In this document: piece after piece, positions 58,800-64,000 of the stretch | Layout of the letters: every line of letters starts with the position of its first letter | How positions within the stretch are numbered: position 1 is the stretch's first letter | Source of the DNA: Pyronema omphalodes | Lineage: Eukaryota > Ascomycota > Pezizomycetes > Pezizales > Pyronemataceae | DNA length: 64,000 bases | NCBI GenBank assembly: GCA_024516155.1 | Contig: JAJJXM010000003.1 | Location: 868,001 to 932,000 of the forward strand | Reading direction: 5' to 3' | Program-made: the position numbers and the translations under genes | Notes under the pieces: generated by a model | Told to the model about the DNA's origin: nothing | What the model saw: the letters and a program-made list of their open reading frames with translations, nothing else | The model's database searches: none

Positions 58800-60329
58800 T
58801 TAGTGGCTTTTGGGGTAAACCGTTGGATACGAACTCGATTTCCTCGGCACCCTCCGTTGAGACGGTATAATTTCATGACCTCGTTCCTCAATTCTTGTAG
58901 CTAGATCGCGAACTTTTAACTCCTTGATCTGTCTGTCTGCAAAATAATTTGGGAATCGAATATCAAACTCTGTTTCACCAGTCATGAATGCATGCCGATT
59001 AGCAGTAGACGTGCGCTTAAGTTGCCTCTCGTTGGAAACTTCGTCACCCAATTCTTGGAAATCGTAGATGTAGCCCTTCACATTGAACGGGTAAGAATCC
59101 GTATAAGCCCTAGCTTCACCACCTCTCGACCATTCATCGCACCTCTCGAAGAAGCTCTCATCTGTATCAGAAACCACGGCGGTATCATCGCACTCGCTGG
59201 TTGCCGATACTGTTGTCCGTCCACAGAAGGCATCGCACGAAAAAATACTATCTTGATTTGAATAACTCATAGTTGACTGGGATGAAACTTTCGAGATACA
59301 CTTCAAAGCCCTTGGCGTTGGAGGCGCTTCAAAGAACGGTAGTTTTGGTGAATTGGAAGACTCGGCAAACCTCTCGATTGCCAGAGTTTCCTGGCTCGAG
59401 TTTTTAGGGAAAATGTAGGTCGATTCAGCCCATTCGATGATATCAATGGTAAACTGTGGAGACGGTGTTCGGGCCTCTGGCATTTCGTCATTGATCCGAA
59501 GTTTGGGGATCGCGGGTAACGGTTCGTTCGCGTAAAGGCTTTCGTTGGATAGTTTTGATTTCAGTGCCAGGGCTTTAACTCGAGGGACCATACGGTTTTG
59601 TGATCGGATTTGTCTTTGTCGAGTAGGTGAGGTTGGCCGAGTCTTGAACCCCCCACTTGAGGCGTCCATTATATCTGAGTGTCGTCGCGTTGGTTTATGA
59701 AATACCACAGGTAGTTTCGCGAAGGCCGGAGAATTCATTTCTACGTACTCGTTGTCCAAATCTATACTACTCGTAGCTGAGATAGTATGTTTCTCTTCGA
59801 GTGTGACAGTACTACTTTTTCTCCCAAACTGAAAGGCCTTTGCAATGTTCGCTTTCAATTCATTTGCTGTACTTCTGCCTGGCGGTTGCTTATTTTCTGC
59901 TGCGTAAATACCAAATACATTTTCAAATATCTTGCTTCTCTTTTCCTCATTTGTAGAACGTGTTGAAGTTCGTGATATGTCGGACGATCCATTTGGTTGT
60001 CGTCGATTTTGATCTTCTGAAAAGGAATTGTTGGTTGGTGGAGCTCCTCGTGGTGATGGATTGGAGTGGATTCCTCCGAGTAAGGAAGTTTCGCCAATTA
60101 TTGGAGCTTTCAATAACTTGCTTCCTGTGGAGTGCCATAATTCTGGTTTGGTTTGAGTTCCGGATATCTTGTATGCTCCTCTAGGGCTCGACCCTCGTGA
60201 TACGCTCGCGGCCATTCGTTCGGCTACCAGCCGATGCATCTCGGCTTCTAGGGCGAGGCCAGACTGTTCTTCTTCATGTGTGGTGGGTGATGGAAGACTA
60301 CCGGGTGTGCGTGGAAAGTATCGAGCCAT
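58800..60329 (-). CDS. hypothetical disordered protein, 509 aa
   Basis: Single-exon frame, family not recognised. Composition is Ser/Pro/Arg-rich with many SP/TP sites (GSSPRG, NPSPRG, PTSPTRQ, PPTPRALK), basic clusters and no signal peptide or membrane helix, so it is likely intrinsically disordered and possibly a phosphorylation target. A somewhat structured C-terminal segment (about residues 410-495) contains YPFNVKGYIYDFQELGDE, TGETEFDIRFPNYF and KELKVRDLATRIEERGHEIIPSQRR. The start MARYFPRTPGSLPSPTTHEEE is the first ATG in frame. The stop lies about 205 bp from the tRNA 5' end. Confidence 0.7.
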   Translation of the reverse strand: MARYFPRTPGSLPSPTTHEEEQSGLALEAEMHRLVAERMAASVSRGSSPRGAYKISGTQTKPELWHSTGSKLLKAPIIGETSLLGGIHSNPSPRGAPPTNNSFSEDQNRRQPNGSSDISRTSTRSTNEEKRSKIFENVFGIYAAENKQPPGRSTANELKANIAKAFQFGRKSSTVTLEEKHTISATSSIDLDNEYVEMNSPAFAKLPVVFHKPTRRHSDIMDASSGGFKTRPTSPTRQRQIRSQNRMVPRVKALALKSKLSNESLYANEPLPAIPKLRINDEMPEARTPSPQFTIDIIEWAESTYIFPKNSSQETLAIERFAESSNSPKLPFFEAPPTPRALKCISKVSSQSTMSYSNQDSIFSCDAFCGRTTVSATSECDDTAVVSDTDESFFERCDEWSRGGEARAYTDSYPFNVKGYIYDFQELGDEVSNERQLKRTSTANRHAFMTGETEFDIRFPNYFADRQIKELKVRDLATRIEERGHEIIPSQRRVPRKSSSYPTVYPKSH

Positions 60330-60819
60330 AGGTAAAAACTTTCGTTCTGCAGCTGTAATTCTAGGTTTGGAGATTTGGATCGTGCAGCCTTCTGGAAGTT
60401 TGAGGATCTAGATCGTGAGTTTAACTGGAATATCCAATGTCATGCATAAAATAAAAGCGTACCAATTGACAACAAACAAAGGAAATCCTGAATTCCCACT
60501 ATATTTGTCCACTTATGTAGCTCATAGCAAAACCTGGATGAAATAGCGAGATCGTTCGGGACGGATGATAGGGCAAATAAGTACACCTATCTAGCCGTAT
60601 ATATTGGTTTCTATTTGATTTCACGGGCATGTAGAGATAACTGAGACCTGAAATTTGATTGATTCAGCCCCCACGCCCAGAATTCCGGAGTATGTACCAG
60701 CAGATATCAGGGGAAAAAAGTCGCATTGCAACATTGCCAAATCCAGGTTCTTCCAAAGAAGATCACTTCAAAACCACTCCGTCGGAACGGAAGGGAGAAA
60801 AGATAGTCAGTATCTTTAG
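60330..60819. other. intergenic
   Basis: Promoter side of the 509-aa gene plus AT-rich sequence; no element recognised. Confidence 0.5.
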
Positions 60820-60848
60820 CCCCCCTCCCCCCCCCCCCCCCCCCCCCC
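60820..60848. repeat. poly(C) tract, C6-T-C22
   Basis: Longest of the five G/C homopolymer tracts, with 22 consecutive C after a single T. Confidence 0.95.
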
Positions 60849-62804
60849 GGTAGAAGTCCCTTTGAGGTCGCCGAATCGTAGGGTTCTTAGCGCCTCCCGA
60901 AACGTAAGTAATCCTTGACGACATGGCTTTTAATTTTCGGATACCGTGCTCGCCGTTCAGCAAGGTCCGTTCCTTCGGAGTTGGGATCACATTTAATATA
61001 TTTCTTGATCTTGTCGTAGTCTGTCGGTACATATATATTCCTGGGCTTATCAGCTACGTCTATCTGAGGTTTTGCTGTTGTAATTATCGCGTTGCCAAGT
61101 ACCTTGGACCTGCAGATGAAAGCAGATTTGCAAAGCGAGGTCCAAATGTATGACTTTGAAATTCAAAAATCTGCCGCGGGAATCAACCCACCGGGTATCG
61201 CCACAATGGAAATGATACTGCCGTCGCCGTGAATATTTATTAATACAGCAAGATTGTGGAGGAATATCCAAGAATGATGCGCTTTGAAATTACGGCTTGG
61301 CTCCGTATCGTACATACTCCGGGCCCGACGGGAGCTTCGATGATCAGAGATAAGGTTCGAGATAGCTGGCCCACGGCTGCGGCTATTAGACCAGTGCTGA
61401 TCAACGGAGCGAAAATGGTTCCGGGAAGTCATACCTATATGTAGCCCTGAGCACTGTATACTCGGGGGTGCGTTGGGTTGGGCACACCCCAAACAATTCG
61501 TACATATAGCAGCAGCACCACAATCACGTCAGAGGTTTTCTAGTAGCAGTTAAAGAATAAAAATCTTTATAATAGCTAATTTTCATTATTTTCATTAAAA
61601 AGAATTTTTTGTGCTTCACGGAAATAAGTTGTCTTGGCATTTGCAGTTGTATAAGAAACAAGATCAGTCAGGCGCAGTCATGCAAAAGAGCATCGGACTT
61701 ACCCTTGTACCGAACTACATGAATAAACGCGGTATATCATGCATTTTTATATTTGAACACCATTTTCTCCCAAGTACCATAATTTTTAGGGGTATTCATC
61801 GATACAAGCATTGTGACCGGGGTTTCTAGACGACACCAAAGATCAGCGAATCAGTAACAGCACCAGAATCCAACATTAATATCATTCACCAACTTTAAAA
61901 GTGCGAGAACAAATAAACCGAAAACCATATACTATGTGCACCATATCTCATCCTAGGAGTCTCTGGCTGTCACTGCGATTGTGGACCGGCCTACTCCCTG
62001 GATTGCGCGCAATGGCGTTTGCATGGAATGCTCTGAAGCTTATCATTAACTCCTACACAATAGAAATTAGTAATATCCTCAGTAAAAATACGGGTGAGGC
62101 AACCGCAGTCAAATACATATCGGTCCCATTACATTATGAGACCTAAAGCTATCCCGGTACATGAAAACGCTCGGCGCTTGCCTTAAAATTTTCGTTCACA
62201 TAGAAGGAACACTATCCATTCGTTACTTTGTATCTACGTAATATACACCCCGATATTAAACCCCCTGTATATGAGAACTTTGCAGAGAGAAGAAGAGAGA
62301 TTTATGTATTCACCCGAACTCCAGCCTCGATAAAATCCTTCAGACCAAAACAATCCCATTTTAGTAAACTCAAGGCTCTGGCAACCGACATAAATAGTGA
62401 ACGCAGAGCTCAGCATTTATCATTCTTAACGATTTGTTAGCGTCAGACTCGATCACCGTAAACATTGGCGGTGACTGTTCGGCAGAGAGAGCTGCAATCT
62501 AAAGATACTCAAAGGACAGGCCTACCCCCGGTGATGCAAAAATGGCTTCAATCATGCATTTAAAAATAAGGTAGGGACACCACACATAGTGTGAGTAATA
62601 GCGTCAATTGTTGATTGACGTCTTAAAGAGACGCATTAAACGTTATATAAAACGTCAAATAATAAAATAAAAAATCGATGTCATTGAAAGACGTAGAACA
62701 ACACAATTCCAGAAACACGTTCTTAGACTTCTTTCACTTCGCACAGAAATACTCGATCTAAACTTCACCCCATTTGTACTAGACTATAACCTGTTATTAC
62801 TAAA
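60849..62804. other. intergenic, no gene recognised
   Basis: Nearly 2 kb of AT-rich sequence with only short open frames (up to about 110 codons near 61163-61492, no motif). A GACGTC/GACGTT cluster occurs near 62615-62690 (TTGACGTCTTAAAGAGACG...). Nothing else seen. Confidence 0.5.
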
Positions 62805-62812
62805 CTACATGT
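62805..62812. other. 8-bp target site duplication, left copy
   Basis: CTACATGT directly before the left end of the hAT element; an identical copy lies at 63754-63761. Confidence 0.9.
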
Positions 62813-63753
62813 CAGAGTTCGGCACGGTCCGTCCAGGACGGCGGACCGGACGGGACCACACTGGTCGTCCAGTCCCGTCCATGACTTTGGACGGACGGCC
62901 ACTAGGCGGTCCGGTCCCGTCCACAAACTCAAAAGACCGGACGGGACGGCGGGTGACGGCAGGACCGTGGGTTTCGGGTGAGCTAGTTTTCCGGGGGCGG
63001 TTTGGTTCAAGTTTGCCAGATACTATGGGCCGCAGCAGCGACGTTTTCAGCACTGTAGTAAATGAACCCTTCACGCTGCACTTTAATAAAGCCTTTACAC
63101 CCCACTGAAGGTGCACTCTCCACCCAGCAATAGTTTAACTGCTCATAGTAGTTTTGTATTCTTTTTTTTTAGTAACGTAAATTCCCGCTACAAATATTTC
63201 TTCTATCATTCACATTCTATCTTCTACCTTTCCATCTATTACCTGCAAGAATTTTCCACTTCTTTCATTGCTGTGTAAGTCGAACATCAACAGCCATCAC
63301 TCTATTCCCAGAAGAGCAAGAATATGCCAATTTTTTTATCGGCGTTCTCTACACCTGTTCCGACCAGGAGCAGAACACCCTGCCTGTCCTCTCAAGAACT
63401 GTGTTCATTCGAGAAGGATGGGGAAGGACGCATTTTAGTGGCGGGAGAAGGATCATTCTTATGCATCAGTATGGTTTTTTTTGTTTGCAAGCAATTCCAT
63501 ATAGGTGACTTTAATTCGTGCAATGCATCAGAATTATCAAAGGAAAACACCATGAGCCGTAGTAAAAAAACTGCGTGTTGCGAGTGACCGATAATGACGC
63601 TAGTCGTGGTCACCCACGGTCACCCGCGGTCCGTCCCGTCCGTGGTGCCTCCAGGACGGCCGGTCCTGGTCCTACTTCAGGACGGGACCGTGAGTGACGG
63701 TCCGGTCCCGTCCACAGCCAGGACGGGACCGGACGGACCGTGCCGAACTCTGC
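62813..63753. mobile_element. non-autonomous hAT transposon, 941 bp
   Basis: Perfect-looking terminal inverted repeats CAGAGTTCGGCACGGTCCGT at the left and the same sequence inverted at the right end, flanked by the exact 8-bp duplication CTACATGT on each side. 8-bp duplications and CAG-type termini are the hallmark of hAT elements. Both ends are packed with GGACGGGAC/GTCCGGTCC subterminal motifs in both orientations, as hAT transposases need. The middle is ordinary AT-rich sequence with no hAT transposase dimerisation motif. The element is therefore internally deleted or replaced, and needs a transposase elsewhere. Confidence 0.93.
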
Positions 63754-63761
63754 TACATGTT
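63754..63761. other. 8-bp target site duplication, right copy
   Basis: CTACATGT immediately after the right TIR, identical to 62805-62812. The sequence beyond, to 64000, is AT-rich with no gene. Confidence 0.9.
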
Positions 63762-64000
63762 AACATCAAATGATATAGAGAAATTAAAAAAGAATCGCAT
63801 AATATCAAGAAGTAAAAATGAAATAGCCACATGCATGGTAGGCTCACGACGGTATCTATAATGGATCTCGTACATGAAATAACAAGTAACAATATTGATT
63901 GAGATTTCAGTATTATCATCGAACAAATAAGGAATATACAAGCGCAAGCAGAGCAAAGAATTAGGACTGAATTTTGAGGATTTTTGACAAGCTGATCAGG

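Overview
The window looks like nuclear DNA of a filamentous ascomycete (Pezizomycotina). Introns are short, mostly 48-85 nt, with GTAAGT/GTATGT-type donors and CTAAC/CTAAT branch sites. The conserved genes (TCF25/Rqc1, Rrn6, GMP synthase, Dap1, Spo14-type phospholipase D, Ubc12, mitochondrial RF1, Prp24, fungal-type cystathionine gamma-synthase) carry ascomycete-style extensions. Gene spacing is loose: about 18 protein genes and one tRNA in 64 kb, separated by AT-rich, microsatellite-bearing intergenic DNA. I cannot assign a class within Pezizomycotina from sequence alone.

Layout. 1-9.1 kb is a compact housekeeping block: a partial TCF25/Rqc1 gene, a flavin-reductase-like gene, RRN6 and GUA1 sharing a divergent promoter, then DAP1. 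9.1-17.4 kb is mostly non-coding, with a 41-unit octamer array, a nonamer array and one disordered/coiled-coil gene at 11-12.4 kb. 17.4-18.5 kb holds an unusual single-exon gene encoding four CxC-H-H modules inside a tandemly duplicated, Pro/Leu-linked protein. 18.5-23.1 kb is a gene desert. 23.1-33.5 kb holds phospholipase D1, a secreted carboxylesterase and a DUF3605 protein. 33.5-39.7 kb contains two copies of a dispersed TATA-bearing repeat, a small membrane-protein gene, a TA-flanked mariner/pogo-like MITE and a small Cys/His protein. 40.4-43.5 kb has UBC12 and mitochondrial RF1. 43.5-48.5 kb is mostly empty and ends in the long leader of PRP24 (48.5-52 kb). 52-56.6 kb holds a third copy of the dispersed repeat. 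56.6-60.3 kb has cystathionine gamma-synthase, an intron-containing tRNA-Met(CAT) and a disordered hypothetical protein. The window ends with a 941-bp non-autonomous hAT element that has a perfect 8-bp target duplication.

Function. There is no operon-like or biosynthetic cluster logic. Several genes belong to RNA and protein production (Rrn6 for Pol I initiation, Prp24 for U6 recycling, mitochondrial RF1, Rqc1 for ribosome quality control, tRNA-Met). The RRN6-GUA1 divergent pair puts rRNA transcription next to GTP supply. The most original features are the CxC-H-H repeat protein, the dispersed TATA repeat family, the two non-autonomous DNA transposons, the octamer array and a GUA1 intron that begins with a near-copy of the following microexon.
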